A stretch of 64,000 nucleotides of DNA from Methanoregula sp. PtaU1.Bin051 (GCA_002067895.1 MVRE01000013.1:1-64000); one strand, 5' to 3'; shown: positions 18,399-27,020, counted from the first letter of the stretch. Translations and numbers: made by a program. Notes: a model not told the origin generated them from the letters alone.

Positions 18399-19272
18399 GG
18401 CAGCGCACCTCTGCGAGAATCCGGCAGGCCGTGCAGGCATCAAAGTACAGACTGCCGCATGTTTGACACACATGGATAGCATCCTGTACCGGCATGCCGG
18501 GGGCTGCTAGTTGCTCCCTGAGGCTGACGAGCGAGTACGGGGCGGAGGGGTGACTGAGGGAATACTCATGCAGCAGGCCCCTGACATCCGAAGCAAATAC
18601 ATCTCCGGCGGGGAGGTATGGTTCCGGAATGTCCATGCCGGTTGCAAGGCGCGAGTACATGGCGATCTCCTCAGAAAGGGCATACATGAACGGCCGGATC
18701 TCTGACACAGGCCCCGTAGCCTCCTTCGGCACCGGCAGGAGCCTGTCGGGCGTTCCTGAAAGGACCTGCGCAAGAACAGATTCCGCTTCCTCATCGATGC
18801 TGGTTCCCAGTGCAAGTCTGGATATCCCCTGTTTTCTGGCAACCCGGTGCAGGAGCGATCGCCGCAGGATTTCAAGCCCGTAAACGCCGTGTTCCCGCCC
18901 GATATCAGCGGGAGAAATCCCATACTCTTCAGCAAATGATACGGAAATGCAGGACACTCCTGCGGATTCCGCAAACGCTCTGGCCTCTGAAGAGCGCTCA
19001 TTCCCGAGTGACCGGTCCTGAATGATGATTGCCGACAGCGTGATGTCGCGGCGCCGGCCGACCAGCTGTAACAGGAAGTGCAGGAGGGCGGATCCCGCCG
19101 CCCCGCCTGACAGGTCGACAGCGATATGATCGCCGCGGGAGAGCCACCCGTGCGTCCGGATCGCCCGCTTCGCTTTTGCCTCGAAGTCAGCAATAAAATG
19201 ATCCCTGCAGAGGTGCAGCCCGGAGTAAGGCTGGTGGATGACAGATGTTTTCCTGCACTTATCGCACCGCAT
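18388..19272 (-). CDS. Ncs6/Ctu1-like (TtcA family) PP-loop protein with altered ATP loop
   Basis: 294 aa, overall like archaeal tRNA 2-thiolation proteins. Zinc-type cysteines at the N-terminus (MRCDKC and LCRDHF) and C-terminus (CQTCGSLYFDACTAC) are present. However, the PP-loop usually reads SGGxDS and here is LSGGAAGSALLHFL (residues 54-67), one residue longer and lacking the Asp. The second motif, GTSIDEEAESVL, replaces the usual GHNxDD. It could be a diverged thiolase, an inactive paralogue or a new activity. It precedes the ion-channel gene with an 11-bp overlap. Confidence 0.8.
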   Translation of the reverse strand: MRCDKCRKTSVIHQPYSGLHLCRDHFIADFEAKAKRAIRTHGWLSRGDHIAVDLSGGAAGSALLHFLLQLVGRRRDITLSAIIIQDRSLGNERSSEARAFAESAGVSCISVSFAEEYGISPADIGREHGVYGLEILRRSLLHRVARKQGISRLALGTSIDEEAESVLAQVLSGTPDRLLPVPKEATGPVSEIRPFMYALSEEIAMYSRLATGMDIPEPYLPAGDVFASDVRGLLHEYSLSHPSAPYSLVSLREQLAAPGMPVQDAIHVCQTCGSLYFDACTACRILAEVRCHAT

Positions 19273-19370
19273 CTCTTCTCGCTACAAGCTGGAAGAGCAA
19301 AGATGTTTAAGGTTATGCCGGCCGTTTTGTGCCATGTCATTTTATAGTCCCCCGCATAACCTCTGTTCAG

Positions 19371-20228
19371 ATGCCGGTTGCCGCCGAACACATCCGTACG
19401 CTCCACAAGTACGAGCTGCGCATCCTCTCCGCACTCGAACGGTGGATGAAGCGGTACTCGTGGGTGCCGCTGGAGCAGATCCGACAGACCACCGGCCTCT
19501 CCGAATCGGAGACTGACTACCGGCTTGGCCGGCTCATGGCACGGGGGATGGTCCGGTTCAACACCGTTCCCTATGACGGATACGCGCTGGTGTTCGGCGG
19601 GTATGACACGCTCGCCCTGCATGCACTTGTGAAAAAAGGGGCGGTTTCGGCGCTCGGGGCACTCATCGGGGAGGGCAAGGAGTCGGTCGTATACGAGGCG
19701 CTCGGTCTCTGCCCGGTCGCCATCAAGTTCCACCGGGTCGGCCAGCGCTCGTTCTCCGCCGCCCGGAGCAAGCGGGAGTACATGCCGGAGACCGGGCACT
19801 GCCCGTGGATCTTTGCATCCCGCCGGTCGGCAGAGCGGGAGTATGCGGCGCTCACCGCCCTTCACCAGACAACCAGCGTCCCCCTTCCGGTGGCAAACAA
19901 CCGCCACGCGGTTGTCATGTCTCTCATCTCCGGCGTTAACCTTAACCGGTGCCCGCTCGACGATCCCAGACCGGTGCTGGATGCGATCCTTGACAATGTC
20001 CGTTCGGCCTACCGTGCAGGCGTCATCCATGCCGACCTCTCGGAGTTCAATATCATGATGGATGAGGGCAGGCCGGTGATCATCGACTGGCCCCAGTGGG
20101 TGGAGAACACGCACCCGAATGCGGAACAGATTCTTATAAAGGACCTCACAACCATCCTCACCTTTTTCAAACGGAAGTACCATATCCCGTACACACCTGA
20201 GGATGCAATTCAATGCGTGACCGGCTGA
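19371..20228 (+). CDS. rio2: RIO2 atypical serine/threonine kinase
   Basis: 285 aa from ATG at 19371 (MPVAAEHIRTL), preceded by a short AT-rich leader. The N-terminal winged helix specific to Rio2 (residues about 1-90) is followed by the RIO kinase fold: LIGEGKESVVYEA (P-loop), VAIKFHR (Lys), VIHADLSEFNIMM (catalytic Asp) and VIIDWPQWV (metal Asp). Rio2 acts in small-subunit maturation. The stop overlaps the next gene by 16 bp, forming rio2-DUF460-thiL. Confidence 0.95.
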   Translation: MPVAAEHIRTLHKYELRILSALERWMKRYSWVPLEQIRQTTGLSESETDYRLGRLMARGMVRFNTVPYDGYALVFGGYDTLALHALVKKGAVSALGALIGEGKESVVYEALGLCPVAIKFHRVGQRSFSAARSKREYMPETGHCPWIFASRRSAEREYAALTALHQTTSVPLPVANNRHAVVMSLISGVNLNRCPLDDPRPVLDAILDNVRSAYRAGVIHADLSEFNIMMDEGRPVIIDWPQWVENTHPNAEQILIKDLTTILTFFKRKYHIPYTPEDAIQCVTG

Positions 20229-22177
20229 AAGTATTCGGGATCGACATCATCAAGGGCTCGGTGCGCTCGAAATCCCGCAGGCCGATGTACGCCCTCGTCC
20301 GGATGGAAGGCCCGGCAATCGTCAGCGAGGGCGAGGTCTCGATGTTCCGGCTGATCCGGCTCCTTACCGCCGAGCAGCCGGATATCCTCGCGGTCGACAG
20401 CCTGCAGGAGATCGCGGCGGATCAGCGCGAGCTCTTCTTCTTCCTGCAGGCGCTTCCCCCGAAGACGAGCCTCGTGCAGGTGACCGGCGGTGAGCGGAAG
20501 GAGACGCTCTCCAAAGTAGCCGCCCGGTACAATATCAGCTTCGACCGGTTTGACCCCTTTGCTGAGGCCCGTACGACGGCACGGGTCGCGTCTCTCGGTG
20601 CCGGTGCAGAAGTGATCGCATTCGAGAACGAAAGCGAGATCATAATCAGCCGGCACCGGTCGCCGGGCAAGGGCGGGTGGAGCCAGAACCGGTATGCCCG
20701 GAAGATCCACGGGGCAGTCCAGCGCCGGGGACGTGAGATCGAGCAGGAGCTTGTCTCGGCAGGTCTCCGGTACGAGAAGAAGGAGGCGCGGGCTTTCGGG
20801 GGATCTAGCCGGGTCGCATTCCGTGTTTTTGCCGCCCGGGACCGGATCCCCGTCTCCACCTACCGCGGCGCCGATGTGCAGGTGCGGATCAGCGGGAAGC
20901 GCCTTGACCGGATCCGTTTCCGGCCGCTTACCGGCAGGCCCCGTCACCTCATCGTCGGCATAGATCCCGGGACCACGACAGCGATCGCGGCCCTCGATCT
21001 CGACGGCAACCTCCTGCATCTCGCAAGTTCCCGGCAGATGGACATGTCCGCGGTCACAGAGTCCTTATGCAAGGTTGGAAAACCGCTCATCATCGCTTCC
21101 GATGTCTCGGATATGCCATACTCTGTCGAAAAGATCCGCCGGGCATTCTCGGCAATCGCCTTCTCGCCGAAGCAGGATATGAGCGTTGATTCAAAGATGG
21201 AACTGACCGCACCGTTCTCCTATGCAAACGACCACGAGCGCGACGCGCTCTCCGCCGCTCTCGAAGCATACCGGCAGTACCGGAACAAGTTCCAGAACCT
21301 CGCAAAACGAGTGCCGCCCGGCCATGATCTTGATGAAGTCAGGGCACGGGTCATCCGGGGGCAGTCGCTCGAGCAGGTCCTTGGAGAACTGAATGAACGC
21401 GGGGAAGAGAAGGAGATTGCAGCGCCGGTCGTTGCAATGGACGGGAAGCACGACGAACGGGTGAGAGTGCTGGACGGGATGGTCAAGCGCCTCCGTTCCT
21501 ATGTAGCCGAACTGCAGGAAGAGATCAAGGAGAAGGAGTACGAGATACGCCGGCTTCAGGCGCGCCTCCGCCGTGCGGCTGCCGAAAGGGAGGCAGAGCT
21601 GGTCAGGGATACTGAGATCATGAAACGCGACGCAGTTATCCAGAGTATCAAGAAACGACTCCGGAAAGAGGAGCGGCGCAGCAGGACGCTTGGAAAAAGG
21701 CTGGAGCGCCGGAAACAGGCGGAAGAGATCGCTGTTGACGGCGAGGCGGTACCACTCAAGGTTCTTGACGCACTGACTCGCGACGCGCTCCACCGTCTCA
21801 CGGAAGAAGCCGGGGTGGAAGAGGGCGATGTGATCTTTGTCAGCCGCACCGATGGCTGGGGCAGGAGCATAATAAAAGACCTCGCAGATGCCGGTGTCGC
21901 TGCCGTAATTACCGGTTCATCCGTTCCCTCCACAGGCGATCCCCTCCTGCTGCCGGCATTCCGCGAGCTGAAGCTGCCGGTCTTTTCGGAGACCGAGACA
22001 GGCGCTGTCGTAAAGGGGAAGATCGGCAAGGTTCCGGCCGCAACGCTCGCAGCCGCTCTCAAACGGTGGCAGGAGGAGGAGGAAGAGCGCGAGCACGAGA
22101 AGCAGGCGGCAATGGTAGAGCACATCTTCAAGGAGTACAAGAGCGAACGGGGTAAGGAGGTACGGAAAGGTGGATGA
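20213..22177 (+). CDS. DUF460 protein, RNase H-like nuclease (COG2433)
   Basis: 654 aa. It opens with VFGIDIIKGS. The RNase H-like core follows around residue 240 (HLIVGIDPGTTTAIAALDLDG) with further acidic residues, including NDHERDALSAALEA. Residues about 415-510 are a long coiled coil rich in Arg/Lys/Glu, and a C-terminal globular domain follows. The family is nearly restricted to archaea and predicted to act on nucleic acids; no activity is proven from sequence. Coupled with rio2 upstream (16-bp overlap) and thiL downstream (8-bp overlap). Confidence 0.9.
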   Translation: MRDRLKVFGIDIIKGSVRSKSRRPMYALVRMEGPAIVSEGEVSMFRLIRLLTAEQPDILAVDSLQEIAADQRELFFFLQALPPKTSLVQVTGGERKETLSKVAARYNISFDRFDPFAEARTTARVASLGAGAEVIAFENESEIIISRHRSPGKGGWSQNRYARKIHGAVQRRGREIEQELVSAGLRYEKKEARAFGGSSRVAFRVFAARDRIPVSTYRGADVQVRISGKRLDRIRFRPLTGRPRHLIVGIDPGTTTAIAALDLDGNLLHLASSRQMDMSAVTESLCKVGKPLIIASDVSDMPYSVEKIRRAFSAIAFSPKQDMSVDSKMELTAPFSYANDHERDALSAALEAYRQYRNKFQNLAKRVPPGHDLDEVRARVIRGQSLEQVLGELNERGEEKEIAAPVVAMDGKHDERVRVLDGMVKRLRSYVAELQEEIKEKEYEIRRLQARLRRAAAEREAELVRDTEIMKRDAVIQSIKKRLRKEERRSRTLGKRLERRKQAEEIAVDGEAVPLKVLDALTRDALHRLTEEAGVEEGDVIFVSRTDGWGRSIIKDLADAGVAAVITGSSVPSTGDPLLLPAFRELKLPVFSETETGAVVKGKIGKVPAATLAAALKRWQEEEEEREHEKQAAMVEHIFKEYKSERGKEVRKGG

Positions 22178-23033
22178 CCGGGAACTGTTGAAGACCGTGA
22201 TGGGGATCGTCGGGCGCGATCGCTGTCTCGATGACTGCGCCATCATACCATTCGGCGACAAGGTGATGGTTGCGACGACGGATATGCTCCATGCCACTAC
22301 GGATTTTGTCGGTGGCATGTCCGACTGGGAGATTGGGTGGATGAGCGCGGCGGTTTCGCTCTCTGACATCGCGAGTATGGCGGCTGCACCGAAGTACATG
22401 CTGTTTGCCGTCGGCCTTGACCGGTGGGAGCAGCTTGCCGGCGTCATGCAGGGAGCATCTGATTGCTGCAGGAAGTACGGGGCAGAGATCATCGGGGGAG
22501 ACATTGACCGGCATGGCGAACTGACAATCGTGAGCACCGGCCTCGGTATTGTTGAAAAACAGTACCTTGTCCGCAGGACTGGTGCCCGCCCGGGCGATCT
22601 GGTATGCGTGACCGGAACCTGCGGGCAGGCTCAGGCATTCCTTGACGGTTATTCCCAGCACAAGGCCGCACTCTTCACGCCGCAGCCCAGGGTTTCTGAA
22701 GGACAAATTCTCGGAAAAGCAGGGGTCACTGCAATGATGGACGTTTCCGACGGGATCGCACTCTCGCTCCACGATCTCCTTGACGCGAACTCCTGCGGCT
22801 TTTCGATTGAATCCGCAAAGGTTCCTTTACCTGCGGGGATACCGGATCCGCAGGCACGGGAACTTGCCCTTTTTGGCGGAGGCGATTACGAGCTGATCTT
22901 CACCTGCCCTGAAGAGATCCATCCGATCGCCGGCGTCCGGTACACGGTCATCGGAAAAGCCATCCCGGATCGCCGTGTCCTGATTGACGGCAGGCCGCTC
23001 AAGAAACGCGGCTACCAGCACCGGTGGGGCTGA
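22170..23033 (+). CDS. thiL: Thiamine-monophosphate kinase
   Basis: 287 aa, starting at GTG 22170 inside the end of the upstream gene, with GGAGG-type sequence just before. The ThiL/PurM fold is shown by LDDCAIIPFGDKVMVATTDML, VSLSDIASMAAAP, GGDIDRHGELTI and MDVSDGIALSLHDL. The C-terminal LALFGGGDYELIFTCP is also characteristic. It makes thiamine diphosphate from thiamine monophosphate. Confidence 0.94.
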   Translation: MDDRELLKTVMGIVGRDRCLDDCAIIPFGDKVMVATTDMLHATTDFVGGMSDWEIGWMSAAVSLSDIASMAAAPKYMLFAVGLDRWEQLAGVMQGASDCCRKYGAEIIGGDIDRHGELTIVSTGLGIVEKQYLVRRTGARPGDLVCVTGTCGQAQAFLDGYSQHKAALFTPQPRVSEGQILGKAGVTAMMDVSDGIALSLHDLLDANSCGFSIESAKVPLPAGIPDPQARELALFGGGDYELIFTCPEEIHPIAGVRYTVIGKAIPDRRVLIDGRPLKKRGYQHRWG

Positions 23034-23110
23034 TCCGCCTCACGGCTCAGACCGATTTTGCTTAATACTTACCGGACAAGATATTTGGTTACGTTAAGGC
23101 AGAGAATCCC

Positions 23111-23575
23111 ATGGAATCCCTGGAGAGCAAGTTGTGCAGGTTATCGCAGGATCAGCAGCGGGAAGTCGAGGACTTTGTGGATTTTCTTCTCCAGCGGCAG
23201 GAAAAAAAGCCTGTGCCCCTGATCGCTCCCGTGAAATCCTCGGAATTTCCTGTTACCTTTGTCCCGCCGCCCCTTCCTGTTGATAGGCCCCATGATGAAA
23301 CACCCGGGGCACAGTTGAGCGGCCCTGCTAGGGAACAGGATCGGCAACCGGTAACCGTGGATGAATATGCTCCCGATCCGATTATCCGGGAGATCGGTCC
23401 GGATCAAGGGGATGCTCTCGCCTCAGAGTACCTGGACTACGGGAGCTTCGAACATTCTTCTCCTGCTGCCCCCCCTCTGTCCCCTGCTACCGAAGCCGTG
23501 CAGCGGGTAAGGGTCAGGCTTTCTGCGAAGAAGACACAGGATAAGGCAGGGGATAATCTGGACTGGATCGATTAA
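23111..23575 (+). CDS. Small protein with DUF2281-like N-terminus
   Basis: 154 aa. Residues 1-35 (LESKLCRLSQDQQREVEDFV) resemble the helical DUF2281/antitoxin-like segment. The remainder is Pro-, Glu- and Asp-rich and probably disordered. No partner toxin is adjacent, so an antitoxin role is not supported. Convergent with the TIR gene. Confidence 0.65.
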   Translation: MESLESKLCRLSQDQQREVEDFVDFLLQRQEKKPVPLIAPVKSSEFPVTFVPPPLPVDRPHDETPGAQLSGPAREQDRQPVTVDEYAPDPIIREIGPDQGDALASEYLDYGSFEHSSPAAPPLSPATEAVQRVRVRLSAKKTQDKAGDNLDWID

Positions 23576-23608
23576 TCCTTTATATCGTATCTGCAACCGG
23601 AAGATTCA

Positions 23609-24832
23609 TTAAATGTTGCGGGTACGGAAGGGCATCAGCTTGTCCACAATCGCATACCGAGTCCCGCCGCCCATCACAACGACGACCTGGATCCGGTCAG
23701 TCCCCCGCGTCCCCTGAAATTCGACTTCGGAGAGCCTCTCCTTGAAATTTAGTTTTGCCGTTTCCACAGTCCCGTCAGACCGGGTCAGGGTGACGGTATT
23801 GTCCTGCACGACCTTTCCTCCGTCACCGCCATTATAGATGACAGTGATCATTGCGTTTGTCGGATCCTTGCTCACCTCGACATATATTGGGAGATCATCA
23901 GGCAGTTCCTGCGTCGGCTGGACGGTCAGGGTAACGAGGTTGACCGGCGCACTCTCGCTCCGGTAGTCGACCGTTGTCCTGGGTGTTGCGGTCATGCCAT
24001 TGGTCTTTTGCGAATCGTTGCTGAGTACCCCGGCTGGGCCGGAGAGAATAAAAAAGAGCACAGCCAGAACGATGATGGCAGCAACGAATCCTGCAATCAG
24101 CATTATGTTCCTGCCGCCAGCCGTGGCCGCTTTGGTCGGTTCCCGTAAAGGTGAAGGCTCCGGAACGCTTTTCACCTCTAAAGGCTGCGGAGGCGCTGCC
24201 CGCGCAGCTTTCCCTGGAGGTGGCGGAGGGGGAGTATCTTCGGCCAGTGCCTGAGGAGCGGGTGTTTCCGCAGTTGCCGGTGCAACCGGTTCATTACCGG
24301 GCATCTGGGCGCCGCAGGCCTTACAGAATTTCGCATACGGGGAGAGGGGTGTGCCGCAGACCCTGCAGGGGACCTCTTTCCGGTTGGTTTCAAGGATATG
24401 CTCTACCGTGTCTGCCAAGTGCTCGATGTGTTTTTCGAGGGGAGGAGTAATCGCATCGAGCCAGTGTGGGACGCCGATCAGATACTCCATGGATTTTGAC
24501 GGAACGACGTCCTCCACCCGGAACGGGATGATGATCCTCCCTTTGTTCACGGCATTCGTCAGTTCCCTGATCACGTGCGGGGAATTGTTGGCATGGGATG
24601 AAAAGACGAGTACCATAATCTCCGTCCCTTCGATTCCTTCGATGATTGCTGCAGGAAAGTCCTTGGAGGGCTGGACGTCGCGGGGGGCTATCCAGCACCG
24701 GATCCTGCGGGACTCGAGCTTGGCGCAGATAGCATCGGCAGTCGTTTTGTCCAGCTGGGCGTAGCTGATGAATACATCATGGTGGCTGCGGATAAGACCG
24801 CCGGATTTCGGGTTCGGTGAAGGACCGGTCAT
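23609..24832 (-). CDS. Membrane-anchored TIR-domain protein with zinc ribbon and outer domain
   Basis: 407 aa. Residues about 18-150 are a TIR domain (HDVFISYAQLDK, CWIAPRDVQP, MVLVFSSHANNS). Glu90 in HVIRELTNAV sits where NAD-cleaving TIRs have the catalytic Glu. A zinc ribbon follows (Cys156, 159, 170, 173), then a Pro/Ala-rich linker and one transmembrane helix (about 242-264). The C-terminal 110 residues should lie outside the cell and resemble the lipoprotein at 49749-50243 (YNGG, TRSDG, GTRG motifs). The topology is receptor-like: sensor outside, TIR inside. Its neighbour on the same strand has a RyR domain. Confidence 0.88.
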   Translation of the reverse strand: MTGPSPNPKSGGLIRSHHDVFISYAQLDKTTADAICAKLESRRIRCWIAPRDVQPSKDFPAAIIEGIEGTEIMVLVFSSHANNSPHVIRELTNAVNKGRIIIPFRVEDVVPSKSMEYLIGVPHWLDAITPPLEKHIEHLADTVEHILETNRKEVPCRVCGTPLSPYAKFCKACGAQMPGNEPVAPATAETPAPQALAEDTPPPPPPGKAARAAPPQPLEVKSVPEPSPLREPTKAATAGGRNIMLIAGFVAAIIVLAVLFFILSGPAGVLSNDSQKTNGMTATPRTTVDYRSESAPVNLVTLTVQPTQELPDDLPIYVEVSKDPTNAMITVIYNGGDGGKVVQDNTVTLTRSDGTVETAKLNFKERLSEVEFQGTRGTDRIQVVVVMGGGTRYAIVDKLMPFRTRNI

Positions 24833-25055
24833 CTGTCTCCATACCTTTTATACGTCTGTTCCCCGCAGGAACAACCATCACCGGCCATGCGGCAATCCCC
24901 TGTATCTGCGGGAGACGTACAGAATCAACAATACCTGATGGATGGTTGTTCTTTAAAATGCTTCTTTTAACAATAGTTTACGGATCTCTGGTAAAATCCG
25001 AAGGTGTTCTCATCATCCTTGCCGTTATAAGAATGGTCTGCCTTTCTTGCAGGCC

Positions 25056-26135
25056 TTATTGGAACCTGACGATCTTCAGCCGCACTTTTGCGAGAACCGA
25101 TGGGAGTGTGCGGATCGTATTCCGGTCTTTCTCCCTCTGTTCTTCTGTAAGCTCCCGCCAGGGGACAAGGCAGTTATGGGTCCGTTCGCGGACATTTACG
25201 ACTGAGCCGTAGGTCCAGCCGCGCCGGATCTGCTCCTGCATCCAGCGCTCATGCTCGTATGTTGCAAGGAGTTCTATCTCATCGGTACTGAACTCGAATT
25301 GTGCGGGTTTGTTGTCCACCATGAGGGCAATCCCACAGTGGATAAGGTTCAGTTTTTTCCAGATGTCGTCTGCCTGCCTCAGATTGGACTCCTGAAGGCT
25401 CCGGGAAAGTTCGGCCCACGGACGCATCGATGAGTTAGTTTCTGGAGAATGTCCTGCCGCTTTCTGGTGTAAAAGGTACTCCTCGTGGATTGCTCGGGCT
25501 ACGAGTTCATGGGTCCCGCTCACGCCGACATCGTAGTATTTCTTGATGACGTTTCTCACTTTCTCGGACTCGATCCAGCCCTGGTCGATAAGAGTTACGA
25601 TACGATCGATCTCGCGGGCCTGAGCAAGCAGTTTATCAGCGGTTTTCCGGTCTTCCAGCAGGTCGCACAGGCCGGTAATCACGGCAACAGGGTTCCGGAT
25701 ATGATCCCCCAGCGTTGCGAACTGCTCGATGTTCTTCTCGATCTGTTCGAACGCATTCTTTTTTAATCGTTCCAGTTCGCTCTGCTCGGTGATGTCGATA
25801 GCAAACAGGATTACCCATCCGGGCTCTCCTGGCGTATTTGCACAGGGAAGGATATCCATCTTTAGGGTCTTTGTCCCGGCATCCGGGATATCCACGGCTG
25901 TAACGATGCCTTTCTTTGACATCCCTGATTCGAGCACCTCGGTAATGAGGGTCAGAATATCGTCGTGGAGGCCGGGGAAGAACGTTGCGATCCCCTCCCG
26001 GATGGCAGCATTGTCTTTGATACGGAACAGATCCCGAAAAACACGGTTTGCCCACCCGGGCGATCCCCTGCCGTCAACAAATACAACCAGCACCGGCATC
26101 AGATCCAATAGCTGCCTCAGACCTTCGGATCGCAT
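25056..26135 (-). CDS. PAS / H-box / RyR-domain signalling protein
   Basis: 359 aa. Residues 1-118 are a PAS domain (VLVVFVDGRGSPGWANRVF ending in FAIDITEQSEL). Residues about 125-165 look like a histidine-kinase dimerisation helix with an H-box (DHIRNPVAVITG, His145), but no ATPase domain follows. The C-terminal 150 residues are a RyR domain: a helical lead-in (ARAIHEEYLLHQ, SNLRQADDIWKKL), then TYEHERWMQEQIRRGWTYG, HNCLVPWRELTEEQREKDRN and TIRTLP. RyR domains are thought to sense nucleotide-type ligands. It lies 223 bp upstream of the TIR gene on the same strand; nothing else was seen in the gap. Confidence 0.85.
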   Translation of the reverse strand: MRSEGLRQLLDLMPVLVVFVDGRGSPGWANRVFRDLFRIKDNAAIREGIATFFPGLHDDILTLITEVLESGMSKKGIVTAVDIPDAGTKTLKMDILPCANTPGEPGWVILFAIDITEQSELERLKKNAFEQIEKNIEQFATLGDHIRNPVAVITGLCDLLEDRKTADKLLAQAREIDRIVTLIDQGWIESEKVRNVIKKYYDVGVSGTHELVARAIHEEYLLHQKAAGHSPETNSSMRPWAELSRSLQESNLRQADDIWKKLNLIHCGIALMVDNKPAQFEFSTDEIELLATYEHERWMQEQIRRGWTYGSVVNVRERTHNCLVPWRELTEEQREKDRNTIRTLPSVLAKVRLKIVRFQ

Positions 26136-26284
26136 AACTCCTTACCTCCCTCCTTGTATATTGTCATCGTATATACTTCACAACTGGAAAAACAAATGAC
26201 AAAAAGGTATTCATTCATTTTTCTGAAACAGACACGAAAAAACAGATGTTCAGTCCGGATCATAAAAAAGCTGGAAAACGAGGA

Positions 26285-26380
26285 TGGACCCGGCGGGATT
26301 TGAACCCGCCAATTTTTCGAGGGCGCTGCCCTCGCATCCGGGATGACCTTACGGTCATCAAAGGATCTGGATAACGAGGA
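26285..26380 (-). repeat. 96-bp tRNA-Ala-derived repeat, copy 1
   Basis: Read on the minus strand, the unit ends with the T-arm and 3' acceptor strand of tRNA-Ala (GGCGGGTTCAAATCCCGCC then GGGTCCA). The 5' two-thirds of the tRNA is replaced by two hairpins: ATGACC-GTAA-GGTCAT and CGAGGGC-AGC-GCCCTCG. It is followed at exactly 96 bp by copy 2. Confidence 0.85.
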
Positions 26381-26476
26381 TGGACCCGGCGGGATTTGAA
26401 CCCGCCAATTTTTCGAGGGCGCTGCCTTCGCATCCGGGATGACCTTACGGTCATCAAAGGATCTGTAAAACGAGAA
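26381..26476 (-). repeat. 96-bp tRNA-Ala-derived repeat, copy 2
   Basis: Nearly identical to copy 1; the clear change is T for C in the hairpin stem at GCCTTCG. The real tRNA-Ala(UGC) begins exactly 96 bp after the start of this copy, so the tRNA occupies the third slot of the same array. Confidence 0.85.
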
Positions 26477-26548
26477 TGGACTCGACGGGATTCGAACCCG
26501 TGGCCTTCACGTTGCAAACGTGACGATCTACCCCTGATCTACGAGCCC
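26477..26548 (-). tRNA. tRNA-Ala (anticodon UGC)
   Basis: 72 nt. The acceptor GGGCTCG pairs with CGAGTCC, including the G3-U70 pair that marks alanine tRNAs. The anticodon stem TCACG/CGTGA encloses TTTGCAA (anticodon TGC); the T-arm is ACGGG-TTCGAAT-CCCGT. Discriminator A, CCA not encoded. Confidence 0.96.
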
Positions 26549-26647
26549 TTATGAATTGTGGCATACTATTTTTCTGCGGATGCCATATAGTTGTTGCTGA
26601 TCTTTTAACGGAAGGAACATGAAGGAAAAGGCCATACATTTCCTGCA

Positions 26648-26833
26648 ATGGCGCAACTGATTATCGAGCCGAAAAGAGGAAAGGACGGGCAGATCGAGTA
26701 TACCGTGAATTACCATGACAAGAAGAGCGACAACTCGTTTACCATCACGATAACAACGGATCTCAACGAGGCTGTTGACAAGCTGAAGGAAACGCTTGAG
26801 AGCGAAGTGGCCTCGATGCAGCAGAAGAAATAA
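26648..26833 (+). CDS. Small acidic/basic protein of unknown function
   Basis: 61 aa, beginning MAQLIIEPKRGKDGQIEYTV and ending EVASMQQKK. A beta-hairpin-like first half is followed by an amphipathic helix. It is the only plausible plus-strand gene between the two tRNA-Ala clusters, and the composition is coding-like. No family is recognised. Confidence 0.65.
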   Translation: MAQLIIEPKRGKDGQIEYTVNYHDKKSDNSFTITITTDLNEAVDKLKETLESEVASMQQKK

Positions 26834-26852
26834 TAAAAAAGAATCTTTATTA

Positions 26853-26948
26853 TGGACCCGGCGGGATTTGAACCCGCCAATTTTTCGAGGGCGCTGCCCT
26901 CGCACCCGGGATGACCTTACGGTCATCAAAGGATCTGGAAAACGAGAA
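26853..26948 (-). repeat. 96-bp tRNA-Ala-derived repeat, copy 3
   Basis: Same unit as copies 1 and 2 (one visible change, CACCCGGG for CATCCGGG). It again leads at exactly 96 bp into a real tRNA-Ala gene, this time the CGC isoacceptor. Confidence 0.85.
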
Positions 26949-27020
26949 TGGACCCGGCGGGATTTGAACCCGCGGCCTTTACGTTGCGAACGTAACGATC
27001 TACCCCTGATCTACGAGCCC
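26949..27020 (-). tRNA. tRNA-Ala (anticodon CGC)
   Basis: 72 nt. Acceptor GGGCTCG/CGGGTCC with G3-U70. Anticodon stem TTACG/CGTAA around TTCGCAA (anticodon CGC). T-arm GCGGG-TTCAAAT-CCCGC, discriminator A. Its 5' half is very similar to tRNA-Ala(UGC), and its 3' end is identical to the repeat copies. Confidence 0.96.

Noticed and set aside
18507-20213. 568-codon open frame on the minus strand across rio2 and the Ncs6-like gene
   Set aside because: It lies antisense to rio2 and then out of frame in the Ncs6-like gene; the translation is rich in Arg/Pro/His and matches no fold, while both genes have clear motifs.
26285-26380. Repeat copies as complete tRNA genes
   Set aside because: The middle hairpin has a 3-nt loop, not a 7-nt anticodon loop, and the 5' acceptor strand pairs only partly.
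26285-26548. CRISPR array
   Set aside because: The spacing is regular, but the whole 96-bp unit is repeated including the spacer, and two units contain real tRNAs. No cas genes are present.
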